From Pollutimonas thiosulfatoxidans (GTDB taxonomy: Bacteria > Pseudomonadota > Gammaproteobacteria > Burkholderiales > Burkholderiaceae_B), in assembly GCF_004022565.1 (NCBI RefSeq), contig NZ_CP022987.1:2232001-2296000 (forward strand): 64,000 bases of DNA. The letters run 5' to 3'. The position numbers and the translations under genes are program-made. How positions within the stretch are numbered: the stretch's first letter is position 1; every line of letters starts with the position of its first letter. The notes beneath the pieces were generated by a model that did no database searches, was not told the DNA's origin, and saw nothing but the letters and a program-made list of their open reading frames with translations. This document shows, one piece after another, positions 25,919 to 33,993 of this stretch.

Positions 25919-26860
25919 TCAAGCTAATAAATCGACACCATAGTGATGATTCAGGGCGAGACCGATTTCGGCACGGGTCGGGCGATGGTTTTGCGGACCC
26001 CGTGATGCAATTTTAAAGCTACCCATCACGTTCGCCAAGCGACATGCATCGGCCAAACCCCAATTTTGTGTCAAGCCGTACAACAGGCCCGCCCGGTGGG
26101 CGTCGCCGCAACCCGTTGGGTCAACCACTTCGGTTGCCGCGACGGGTGGGATATGGGTTTGCGAGCCCTCGGTGTAAAGGATGGCGCCTGCGGCGCCCTG
26201 CGTGACTACGATCGCCCGCATGCCCTGTGCGATGTCGGCCATCTTGCGTCCGGTACGCTGCTCGACCACGCTGGCTTCATAGTCGTTGGCGGTAAAAATC
26301 TGCGCCAGTTGCAGCATCTCGTTGATGTCATCGCCCGAGAACAGTGGCATGGCCTGCCCCAGGTCAAAGACAAAGGGGATGCCTTGGGCGTGCAAGCGCC
26401 GCGCATGTGCAAACATGCCTTCCTTGGCATCGGGGGCCACGATCGCCCAGGCCGCATTGTGCCCAGTAATATCGTTCTCGGCGGACCGCGTCATGGCGCC
26501 GGGGTGAAATGAAGCGATCTGGTTGTTGTCCAGGTCCGTCGTAATGAAACACTGCGGCGTGTACATGTCGGCCAGCACGCGAACCATGCTGGTGTCTATA
26601 CCCAATTGCTGCATATAAACGATATAGTCGGCGGCGTCTGATCCGACCGTGCCCACCGGCACGGGGCTGCCACCCAGCAACTGCAGGTTATACGCAATAT
26701 TGCCCGCGCAGCCGCCGTATTCCTTGCGCATCGTGGGTACGAAAAACGAGACGCTGAGCGACTGGATGTTGTCCGCCAGTATGTGATCCTTGAAGTGCCC
26801 TTCGAAGACCGCAATAGTATCGAATGCCACTGATCCGCAAATCAGAACCTTGTCAGACAT
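25919..26860 (-). CDS. PfkB family carbohydrate/nucleoside kinase
   Basis: Ribokinase-fold kinase of 313 residues. The N-terminal sheet VLICGSVAFDTIAVF, the Gly-rich sugar-binding motif YGGCAGNIAYNLQLLGG (about 48-64) and the C-terminal anion-hole motif DPTGCGDAHRAGL with catalytic Asp253 define the family. The usual GAGDAF reads GCGDAH here. Substrate is uncertain; adenosine kinase-like and sugar kinase calls are both possible. The open frame runs back to 27067 inside the DUF3426 gene, but ATG 26860, 8 bp past that gene's end, starts the fold. It is the last but one of the minus-strand group. Confidence 0.88.
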   Translation of the reverse strand: MSDKVLICGSVAFDTIAVFEGHFKDHILADNIQSLSVSFFVPTMRKEYGGCAGNIAYNLQLLGGSPVPVGTVGSDAADYIVYMQQLGIDTSMVRVLADMYTPQCFITTDLDNNQIASFHPGAMTRSAENDITGHNAAWAIVAPDAKEGMFAHARRLHAQGIPFVFDLGQAMPLFSGDDINEMLQLAQIFTANDYEASVVEQRTGRKMADIAQGMRAIVVTQGAAGAILYTEGSQTHIPPVAATEVVDPTGCGDAHRAGLLYGLTQNWGLADACRLANVMGSFKIASRGPQNHRPTRAEIGLALNHHYGVDLLA

Positions 26861-26868
26861 GCCTTTCC

Positions 26869-28002
26869 TTATTGAAAAAACTTCTCGAGTTGAAAACCAT
26901 TGACCTTCACGCCATTCAGCGCCACGGGTACCGCGCTGGTCAATTCGCTTCCCGCCGGGAAGGGGCGCTGCAGGTCCTCCGGCGTCAGATACGCTTCCGG
27001 CGGCAGGTTCTTGCGAACCACGCGGGTGCCCGAGAAGTCGGTTAGATCCAACTGCAAAGTGGGCCACTCCTGCGGCTTGTCATACATATTGCGCAGCGTG
27101 AAGTGTAGGCTCATGGTATCAGTTGCGGCCGGCACCGCAGCCCCGGTTGTTCCCGCCGTGTCCGCAGCGCCGGCAGATGCACCAGGCGCACGTGGCCCGG
27201 CACGCAATGCCGAGCTCATGATGGAGATCTGATCTATCTGCCGCGAATACGGCACCTGGCATTGCAGCTTGACGCAGGCGCGTTCGAGTACCGGCCTTAG
27301 GACCGGCATGTTATTGGCCAGCTGCGCCCTATATATATAAGTCAGTTGCCCCGCCAACACCAACATGCCGACGACGACCAGCACTGTCCAGAACAAACGC
27401 AGCAGCGCGCCACGGTCCGAGCGGTGATCATCATAGTCCGGGTTGAGCGCCACACGAGGGTTGCGGGGGCCCACGGGATCGCGACGCGGCTCCATGTAGA
27501 TCGAAGCGCTGCGCGCGGCTATGTCGGATACGGGCTGCGGTCCGCCGTGCCCAATGGCGGGCTCGGGCCTGCTTGCCACCAGCGGTGTATCCACATGAAG
27601 GACGGGGTCTGGCTTTGCATGTGCCAAGGTATGGGCACGCGTAGAGATCGTGAAGCGGGCCTCGTCGGCGCTGGCTGGCAGGGGCGCATCGGCGCCTACC
27701 GTATGCCCGGTGGGCGCCGGTCGAGCAGCCACCGTTCCCTGGCTTTCGTTGGCCGCCGGTCGAGTCCGGAGCACATGGGGTAACTGGGATCTGGGTGCTG
27801 GCGCAGGTTCTGGTGCAGGTTCTGGTGCAGGTTCTGGCGCAGGTTCTGGTGCAGGCTCAGGCTGGTTCGGAACCACCGCTTCGTAGCCGTCGAAGATATG
27901 GGCACAGTGCACGCAACGGATATAGCCCTTGCGCAGTTGCAGTTGCGCAAGGGTTGCCTTGAACGTTGTGCCGCATTCTGGGCAGCGCGTGGTCAGATCC
28001 AT
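26869..28002 (-). CDS. Zinc-ribbon, DUF3426 membrane protein
   Basis: Of unknown function, commonly found beside prmA in betaproteobacteria. The 377 residues comprise an N-terminal MJ0042-type zinc ribbon (Cys7, Cys10, Cys30, Cys33), a Pro/Glu/Ala linker with about five EPAP repeats (about 50-72), a long disordered segment, one transmembrane helix (about 205-225, LFWTVLVVVGMLVLAGQ), and a periplasmic DUF3426 domain ending KVNGFQLEKFFQ. The repeat-coding DNA (27790-27860) is near-perfect, so its length could vary by slippage. It starts 4 bp after prmA ends. Confidence 0.9.
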   Translation of the reverse strand: MDLTTRCPECGTTFKATLAQLQLRKGYIRCVHCAHIFDGYEAVVPNQPEPAPEPAPEPAPEPAPEPAPAPRSQLPHVLRTRPAANESQGTVAARPAPTGHTVGADAPLPASADEARFTISTRAHTLAHAKPDPVLHVDTPLVASRPEPAIGHGGPQPVSDIAARSASIYMEPRRDPVGPRNPRVALNPDYDDHRSDRGALLRLFWTVLVVVGMLVLAGQLTYIYRAQLANNMPVLRPVLERACVKLQCQVPYSRQIDQISIMSSALRAGPRAPGASAGAADTAGTTGAAVPAATDTMSLHFTLRNMYDKPQEWPTLQLDLTDFSGTRVVRKNLPPEAYLTPEDLQRPFPAGSELTSAVPVALNGVKVNGFQLEKFFQ

Positions 28003-28006
28003 AAGC

Positions 28007-28912
28007 CTAGTGTGCAGTGCCGTGCAGGCAGACCCAGCCCTCGCGCGCCTGCCACACGCTCATTTTGAGCCAGGGTGCATAAGCCTGGGCGACCTCTTCC
28101 GCCTGTCGCTCCAGTATGCCGGACAAAGCCAGGCGCCCACCGGGGGCCACGCGATTGGCGAGCATGGGGGCCAGCACCTTGAGCGGATTGGACAGAATGT
28201 TGGCCACCACGACTTGGAACTGCCCGTCGGACAATTGATCGGGCAGCATGGCATTGACCTGCACCCTGTTTACCTGTGCATTGTACCGGGTCGCCTCCAC
28301 AGCCTGCTCGTCGATGTCGACCGCGTCGGTACGGCGTGCACCCAACATCTGGGCCGCGATCGCCAAAATACCCGAACCGCAACCATAGTCCAGCACCGAC
28401 TGCCCGACCGGGGAGTTCGCCGCCAGCCATTCCAGGCACAAGTGCGTCGTAGGATGACTGCCCGTGCCAAAGGCCAGGCCCGGGTCCAGTTCAATATGGA
28501 TCATTCCTTCGCCGGGCGGGACATCGGGATGCTCGCGATGCCAGCTGGGCACGATCCAGATACGGCTTCCGACCTGTATGGGTGGAAACTGCGATTGGGT
28601 AAGCCTTACCCAATCGGCATCCGGGACCTCGCGTATGGACCAGTCACCTGGTGGAATGTCGTCGATGCCGGCGGCGCGGATCTGCTCGAGCATCTGCGCG
28701 GGGTCGAGTCCATCGGGCAGCAAAGCCACAATATGATTGCGATGCCAGGCTTGAACCTCTGGCTCAAGGCCGGGCTCGCCAAAAAGGGGGCGCTCGGCGC
28801 CGGTGTCTCCGTCGGCATCCTCTACCGATACGGACAGCGCGCCGGCATCCAGCAAGGCATCAGATAATGCCTCGGCCTGCGCCTCTGGGCATGTCAACAC
28901 GAGTTCGCGCAT
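28007..28912 (-). CDS. prmA: Ribosomal protein L11 methyltransferase
   Basis: SAM-dependent enzyme that trimethylates lysines and the N-terminus of L11. The 301 residues hold an N-terminal ferredoxin-like substrate domain and a Rossmann methyltransferase domain with FGTGSHPTTHLCLEWL and motif I VLDYGCGSGILAIAA; the SAM-binding acid follows as DAVDIDEQAV. It follows accC by 14 bp, part of the accB-accC-prmA-DUF3426 group that is common in betaproteobacteria. Confidence 0.97.
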   Translation of the reverse strand: MRELVLTCPEAQAEALSDALLDAGALSVSVEDADGDTGAERPLFGEPGLEPEVQAWHRNHIVALLPDGLDPAQMLEQIRAAGIDDIPPGDWSIREVPDADWVRLTQSQFPPIQVGSRIWIVPSWHREHPDVPPGEGMIHIELDPGLAFGTGSHPTTHLCLEWLAANSPVGQSVLDYGCGSGILAIAAQMLGARRTDAVDIDEQAVEATRYNAQVNRVQVNAMLPDQLSDGQFQVVVANILSNPLKVLAPMLANRVAPGGRLALSGILERQAEEVAQAYAPWLKMSVWQAREGWVCLHGTAH

Positions 28913-28926
28913 AAGACTGTACCGAC

Positions 28927-30273
28927 CTAAGGTCGCTGCGACAGCTTGTGTTCGAGGTAATGAATGCTGGTGCCGCCTTCAATGAAACGGGCATCCTGCA
29001 TGAGCTCGCGGTGCAGTGGAATATTGGTCTGAACGCCTTCTACGACCATTTCCGACAAGGCGATCTCCATGCGGGCAATCGCCTGTTTGCGCGTGTCGCC
29101 ATAGGTGATGAGCTTGGCAATCATGGAGTCGTAATTGGGCGGCACCATGTAGCCGGTGAACACATGCGAATCCATGCGCACGCCCGGACCGCCCGGCGTA
29201 TGCCAGTTGGTAATGCGGCCAGGGCTGGGCGTGAACTTGAACGCGTCTTCGGCATTGATGCGGCACTCGATGGCGTGCCCGCGAAACTGGATGTCGCGCT
29301 GGCGCAAGGTGAACTTCTCGCCGGCGGCAATCAGGATTTGCTGCTGCACCAGGTCGATGCCGGTGATCATTTCGGTCACGGTATGTTCGACCTGTATGCG
29401 GGTGTTCATCTCGATAAAGAAGAACTCGCCGTTTTCGTACAGGAACTCGAAGGTTCCCGCGCCGCGGTAGCCCATCTTGCGGCAGGCTTCCGCACAGCGC
29501 TCGCCGATGCGTTCGATCAGGCGGCGTGCGATGCCAGGTGCAGGGGCTTCTTCTATGACCTTCTGGTGGCGTCGCTGCATGGAGCAGTCGCGCTCGCCCA
29601 GCCAGACAGCGTGGCGGCCCCCATCTGCAAGCACCTGAATCTCGATATGGCGAGGGTTCTCGAGGAACTTCTCCATATAGACTTCGGGATTATTGAAGGC
29701 GGCACCGGCTTCATTACGAGTCATGGCCACAGCGCTCAACAGTGCCGCTTCGGTGTAGACGACGCGCATGCCGCGACCGCCACCGCCACCGGCCGCCTTG
29801 ATGATGACGGGATAGCCGACATCGCGTGCGGTTTGCATGATCTCTTCGGGATCTTCCGTCAGCGCGCCTTCAGAGCCTGGCACGACGGGCACGCCGGCTT
29901 CTATCATGGCGCGTTTGGCGCAGACCTTGTCGCCCATGGCCCGGATGGATTCGGGACGCGGTCCGATGAACACAAAGCCGCTTTTCTCGACGCGCTCGGC
30001 GAAGTCGGCGTTCTCGGCGAGGAAGCCGTAACCCGGATGGATGGCTTCGGAGTCAGTGACCTCGGCCGCCGAGATAATTGCCGGCATATTCAGATAGCTG
30101 TCGCGCGCGGGAGCTGGCCCTATACACACCGACTCGTCGGCCAGACGCACGTACTTGGCATCGCGGTCGGCTTCAGAATGGACGACAACCGTCTTGATGC
30201 CCAGCTCGCGACAAGCGCGCTGGATACGCAAGGCGATCTCGCCACGGTTGGCAATGAGGATTTTTTCGAACAT
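28927..30273 (-). CDS. accC: Acetyl-CoA carboxylase, biotin carboxylase subunit
   Basis: ATP-dependent carboxylation of biotin on AccB, the first half-reaction of fatty acid synthesis. The 448 residues are normal. Motifs: MFEKILIANRGEIALRI at the N-terminus, the ATP-grasp glycine loop KAAGGGGGRGMRVV (about 159-172), and the active-site region FIEMNTRIQVEHTVTE with the conserved Glu, Asn and Arg. The start codon is one base past the accB stop, so the two are coupled. Confidence 0.99.
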   Translation of the reverse strand: MFEKILIANRGEIALRIQRACRELGIKTVVVHSEADRDAKYVRLADESVCIGPAPARDSYLNMPAIISAAEVTDSEAIHPGYGFLAENADFAERVEKSGFVFIGPRPESIRAMGDKVCAKRAMIEAGVPVVPGSEGALTEDPEEIMQTARDVGYPVIIKAAGGGGGRGMRVVYTEAALLSAVAMTRNEAGAAFNNPEVYMEKFLENPRHIEIQVLADGGRHAVWLGERDCSMQRRHQKVIEEAPAPGIARRLIERIGERCAEACRKMGYRGAGTFEFLYENGEFFFIEMNTRIQVEHTVTEMITGIDLVQQQILIAAGEKFTLRQRDIQFRGHAIECRINAEDAFKFTPSPGRITNWHTPGGPGVRMDSHVFTGYMVPPNYDSMIAKLITYGDTRKQAIARMEIALSEMVVEGVQTNIPLHRELMQDARFIEGGTSIHYLEHKLSQRP

Positions 30274-30274
30274 G

Positions 30275-30709
30275 TCAGCCGATCACAAACAAAGGTTGAC
30301 CGTACTCGACCGGCTCGCCATTTTCGACCAGGATTTCCTTGATCACGCCTGACTTGTCGGCTTCGATCTCGTTGAGAAGCTTCATGGCCTCGATGATGCA
30401 CAAGGGCTCGCCTTCTTTGACCGCCTGACCGACTTCCACAAACGGCGACGCGCCCGGATTGGGCGCGCGATAGAAGGTTCCGACCATGGGAGCCTTGACG
30501 GCATGGCCTGCAGGCACCGGCGCAGCGGCAGGCGCCACAGGAGCTGCCGCTGCCGGCGCAGGCGCGGGTTCGGGCGCATACGCGACCGGTTGCAGGCTTT
30601 GCGAGAATTTGACGATTCTTACCTTGCCTTCGCCTTCGGTGATCTCCAGTTCGGCAATCCCCGACTCTGCTACCAGGTCGATCAAGGTTTTAAGTTTTCT
30701 GAGGTCCAT
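30275..30709 (-). CDS. accB: Acetyl-CoA carboxylase biotin carboxyl carrier protein
   Basis: Carries biotin between AccC and the AccAD carboxyltransferase. The 144 residues comprise an N-terminal dimer region (MDLRKLKTLIDLVAESGIAE), an Ala/Pro linker (about 46-70), and the biotinyl domain with the biotin lysine Lys110 in IIEAMKLLNEIEA. ATG 30709 is preferred over 30727: GGGAAG lies upstream and the N-terminus matches the family, whereas the upper ATG has no ribosome binding site. Confidence 0.98.
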   Translation of the reverse strand: MDLRKLKTLIDLVAESGIAELEITEGEGKVRIVKFSQSLQPVAYAPEPAPAPAAAAPVAPAAAPVPAGHAVKAPMVGTFYRAPNPGASPFVEVGQAVKEGEPLCIIEAMKLLNEIEADKSGVIKEILVENGEPVEYGQPLFVIG

Positions 30710-30789
30710 ACCTACTTCCCGTGACATTACTCTGTTGCCGGCGCACAGAATGAATGTGAATGATTAAGGTTAAAAGAAATGATCAGGCG

Positions 30790-31224
30790 CTAGTTTGCCA
30801 AGGCAAAACAGAGGGCGGCCTCGTAACCGTATGGCCCGAGCCCCGTAATGACTCCCCGTGCCTTGTCGGCCAGGTACGAGTGGTGACGAAAACTTTCCCG
30901 CTGGTGGACGTTGGACAAATGCACTTCGACATAGGGAATGTCCACGCCTGCCAAGGCATCCCGCAGCGCAACGCTGGTATGCGTATAGGCTGCAGCATTG
31001 ATAATGATGAAATCGGTCTGGTCCTGACTGGCAGCTTGGATGCGATCGACGAGCCCGCCTTCGTGATTACTTTGAAACGTCGCGCATTGCGCACCATTAT
31101 CGGCGGCAATTTGCTGTAAACGCTGGTTGATGTCTGCCAAAGTATGCCGCCCGTAGACCTCTGGCTCGCGTGTGCCGAGCAGATTCAGATTGGGGCCGTG
31201 CAAAACCAGGATGTGCTGCGCCAT
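30790..31224 (-). CDS. aroQ: Type II 3-dehydroquinate dehydratase
   Basis: Third step of the shikimate pathway, dehydrating 3-dehydroquinate. The 144-residue product has the type II signature ILVLHGPNLNLLGTREPEVYG with the catalytic Tyr24 and Arg19, and the active-site His102 in VEVHLSNVHQRE. It sits upstream of accB on the same strand, a frequent pairing in proteobacteria. aroE, the next shikimate enzyme, is at 36.8 kb. Confidence 0.98.
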   Translation of the reverse strand: MAQHILVLHGPNLNLLGTREPEVYGRHTLADINQRLQQIAADNGAQCATFQSNHEGGLVDRIQAASQDQTDFIIINAAAYTHTSVALRDALAGVDIPYVEVHLSNVHQRESFRHHSYLADKARGVITGLGPYGYEAALCFALAN

Positions 31225-31334
31225 TGCGAAATTTTTGTGAAGACAGACCGCCTTTTTACGCTAAATGGCGGTATTTGTCCATTAACGCCGACTGATCGGC
31301 CGGTAGGCAAACCCTGGCGCAAGCAGGCCCCAGC

Positions 31335-31844
31335 CTATGCAAGGGAGGCAAGCAAGGCATCAAGTTCGGCCGGTTTTATCTGACCCAGGATGCTTTCGGT
31401 AATTCGGCCATTTCCGTTGAACACCACGGTAAAAGGCAGGCCACCCTGCTTGTTGCCCAGATCGCGCATCAGCTTGATGCCGCCGTGGCCGGCGACCAGG
31501 AGCGGATAGGAAACCTGCACCTTCTCCTGGAACGTCAGAACGTTTTTGGTCGTATCGACGGCCAAGCCCACAAAATGAATAGAAGGGTATTTGTTATGCA
31601 AGGCATCCAGGTCGGGCATTTCCTTCACGCAGGGCGGACACCAGGTGGCCCAGAAGTTCAGCACCATGGGCTTGCCAAGATAGCTGTCCAGCCCGACGGA
31701 GCGGCCTTGCGTATCGGGGAAGGCGTTGCCATAAAAGGGGTGAGGAGGCAGGGCACTTGCCGCGGCCGCCGTTGCGGGCCAGGGCAGCGCCGCCACGCCG
31801 GCTGCAAGCACCGCAGCCTGGCGCAGGAAGTCTCGCCGTTTCAT
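31335..31844 (-). CDS. TlpA-like thiol:disulfide oxidoreductase
   Basis: Periplasmic thioredoxin-fold reductase of 169 residues. The N-terminus MKRRDFLRQAAVLAAGVAAL has a twin Arg and a hydrophobic stretch ending near ATAAAA, so it may use Tat. The active site is Cys69 and Cys72 in FWATWCPPCVKEMP, with the cis-Pro region GGLPFTVVFNGNG. Such proteins keep cytochrome c or other cysteine pairs reduced; no maturation partners are adjacent. It is divergent from mpl with 114 bp between starts and 110 bp upstream of aroQ. Confidence 0.92.
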   Translation of the reverse strand: MKRRDFLRQAAVLAAGVAALPWPATAAAASALPPHPFYGNAFPDTQGRSVGLDSYLGKPMVLNFWATWCPPCVKEMPDLDALHNKYPSIHFVGLAVDTTKNVLTFQEKVQVSYPLLVAGHGGIKLMRDLGNKQGGLPFTVVFNGNGRITESILGQIKPAELDALLASLA

Positions 31845-31958
31845 AGATATACAGTCCAGGGAGTAAGCATCTCAAGCCCATGATAGCATCGGCGCACTCG
31901 CGTTTCTAACCAGGGCGGCAGCCCTCGAACTGACTACAATAAGTGCCGGAGGATCCAC

Positions 31959-33332
31959 ATGCATCTACATATACTGGGCATTTGCGGCACGTTCATGGGT
32001 GGGCTGGCGCTGATCGCCCGTGCGGCAGGCCACACCGTAACGGGCTGCGACGCCGGCGTTTATCCCCCCATGAGCACGCAGCTTGAAGAACAGGGCATAC
32101 GCCTGGTCGAGGGCTACGAGGCGGACCAGTTAAGCCTGAAGCCCGACTTGTTCGTGGTGGGCAATGTGGTTACGCGCGGCAACCCCTTGATGGAAGCCAT
32201 ACTCGACCAGGGCCAGCCCTTTATATCAGGCCCCCAGTGGCTGGGTGAAAACATCCTGAATGGGCGGCACGTGCTGGCCGTGGCGGGCACCCATGGCAAA
32301 ACCACCACCAGCGCCATGCTGGCCTGGATACTGCAGTACGCCGGGCTGGAGCCCGGTTTTCTCATCGGCGGCATCGCCACCGACCTGAAGGTGTCCGCTC
32401 GTCACGACGCCGCCAGCCGGTTCTTCGTTATCGAGGCGGACGAATACGACACGGCCTTCTTCGATAAACGGTCCAAGTTCGTGCACTATCGGCCGCGCAC
32501 CGCCATATTAAATAACCTCGAGTTCGATCACGCCGACATCTTCCCCGACCTGGCCGCCATAGAAACCCAGTTTCATCACTTGGTCCGGACGATCCCGGCC
32601 AGTGGCCGCATCTTGTTGCCGGCCGGCTGTCAGGCGCTGGACCGGGTGCTCGACAAAGGCTGCTGGACCCCTGTTGAACGCTTCGGGCCCGGCGGACGGT
32701 GGCAGGCCGTCGCCAGTGCGCACCCCTCGCATTTTGAGCTGCGCTGCGACGGCGCCACGGCTGGCACGGTTCAGTGGGATCTGACCGGCGAGCATAATCA
32801 AATGAATGCGCTGGCGGCCGTGGCGGCTGCCGAGCACGTGCATGTACCACTGCCGACCGCCATCGCAGCGCTGTCGGCATTTCAGGGGGTGAAACGACGC
32901 ATGGAGCTGCGCGGTACCGTGCAAGATATTGCGGTATACGATGACTTTGCCCACCACCCCACGGCTATCGCCACGACGCTGGCCGGCCTGCGCAAACAAG
33001 TGGGCCGGGGCCGGATTATCGCGGTCCTGGAACCACGCTCCAACACCATGAAGCTGGGCACTATGGCCGCCAGGCTACCTCAGGCGCTGGAGGCGGCCGA
33101 TCTTGTGTTTTGCTTTGGCGCCGCCCAGGGCAAGCACGCCCTGGGCTGGGATCCGGCCATAGTCCTGGCTCCGCTTAACGGCCGCGCCTGCGCCTACGAC
33201 GATCTGGATAAAATGGTGCTGGCTATCGGACGCGCGGCGCAACCCGGCGATGCCATTCTCGTCATGAGCAATGGCGGCTTTGGCGGCGTGCACCAGAAGC
33301 TGCTGCAACAATTGCAAACCCAGGCTGCCTGA
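31959..33332 (+). CDS. mpl: UDP-MurNAc:L-Ala-gamma-D-Glu-meso-DAP ligase
   Basis: Mur-ligase that joins recovered murein tripeptide to UDP-MurNAc. The 457 residues begin MHLHILGICGTFMGGLA, the Mpl-specific form of the Mur nucleotide loop (MurC has a different loop), with the ATP loop VAGTHGKTTTSAML and the C-terminal FAHHPTAIATTLAGL. GGAGGA lies close upstream of the ATG, and a -10-like TACAAT at 31935-31940 without a clear -35 precedes it. It is the first gene of an eight-gene plus-strand run. With anmK and the M23 enzyme it completes a local theme of wall recycling. Confidence 0.97.
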   Translation: MHLHILGICGTFMGGLALIARAAGHTVTGCDAGVYPPMSTQLEEQGIRLVEGYEADQLSLKPDLFVVGNVVTRGNPLMEAILDQGQPFISGPQWLGENILNGRHVLAVAGTHGKTTTSAMLAWILQYAGLEPGFLIGGIATDLKVSARHDAASRFFVIEADEYDTAFFDKRSKFVHYRPRTAILNNLEFDHADIFPDLAAIETQFHHLVRTIPASGRILLPAGCQALDRVLDKGCWTPVERFGPGGRWQAVASAHPSHFELRCDGATAGTVQWDLTGEHNQMNALAAVAAAEHVHVPLPTAIAALSAFQGVKRRMELRGTVQDIAVYDDFAHHPTAIATTLAGLRKQVGRGRIIAVLEPRSNTMKLGTMAARLPQALEAADLVFCFGAAQGKHALGWDPAIVLAPLNGRACAYDDLDKMVLAIGRAAQPGDAILVMSNGGFGGVHQKLLQQLQTQAA

Positions 33333-33353
33333 GCCCATCACCGGAAGATCCCC

Positions 33354-33947
33354 ATGATCCTGTACCTGCACGGTTTTCGTTCATCGCCCAAATCCCATAA
33401 AGCTGCGCTCATGGCGCAAGCCATGCAGGAACGCGGCCTTGCCGATCAATGGCGGTGTCCCCAATTGCCCGCCAGCCCTGCCCGCGCCATGGCGTTGGCC
33501 AACCACTTGATCGAGCAAGCCATACGCGACCAAGGCCTTGCACCCAATAAAGATCTGGTCATCATGGGCTCTTCGCTGGGCGGCTATTACGCCACTTGCC
33601 TGGCTGAAGACTGGCGGTGCCGGGCGGTGCTGCTGAACCCGGTCGTCCACGCCGCGCGCGACCTTGCCACCCAAGTGGGTGAGCACAGCATGTATCATTC
33701 CGACGATCTTTTTACCTTCCTGCCCGAATATGTGGACGAGCTGGCTGAAATGGCCGTGGGCCGGCCTGCCCATCCCGAGCGCTATTACCTTCTTGCCGCG
33801 AAAGGCGACGAAGTCCTCGATTGGCAGGAAATGGCAGATTGGTTCGACGGTTGCCAGGGCCGCATACTGGAAGGCGGCGACCACGGACTGACCGATTTCG
33901 AACAATGGCTACCGGATGTCCTGGCATTTGCCCTGAGCCCCGGCTAG
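33354..33947 (+). CDS. YqiA-type alpha/beta-hydrolase esterase
   Basis: Small serine hydrolase of 197 residues. The N-terminus MILYLHGFRSSPKSHKA is the YqiA signature; the nucleophile is Ser74 in MGSSLGGYYA, with Asp in LAAKGDEVLDW and His in EGGDHGLTDF as likely triad partners. E. coli YqiA hydrolyses short acyl and CoA esters. It starts 21 bp after mpl and is followed by a small hairpin. Confidence 0.92.
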   Translation: MILYLHGFRSSPKSHKAALMAQAMQERGLADQWRCPQLPASPARAMALANHLIEQAIRDQGLAPNKDLVIMGSSLGGYYATCLAEDWRCRAVLLNPVVHAARDLATQVGEHSMYHSDDLFTFLPEYVDELAEMAVGRPAHPERYYLLAAKGDEVLDWQEMADWFDGCQGRILEGGDHGLTDFEQWLPDVLAFALSPG

Positions 33948-33958
33948 CCAACACAACC

Positions 33959-33979
33959 ATACGGGCACAAGGCCCGTAT
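33959..33979 (+). other. Hairpin between yqiA and the RNB nuclease gene
   Basis: ATACGGGC (33959-33966), five-base loop, GCCCGTAT (33972-33979). No T-run follows, so it is more likely an mRNA processing or stability element in front of the nuclease gene than a terminator. Confidence 0.5.
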
Positions 33980-33993
33980 CCCCACGGAAAACT

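Noticed and set aside
28948..30342. 464-codon open frame antisense to accC
   Set aside because: It covers accC, a certain gene, and shows no family motifs; typical high-GC shadow frame.
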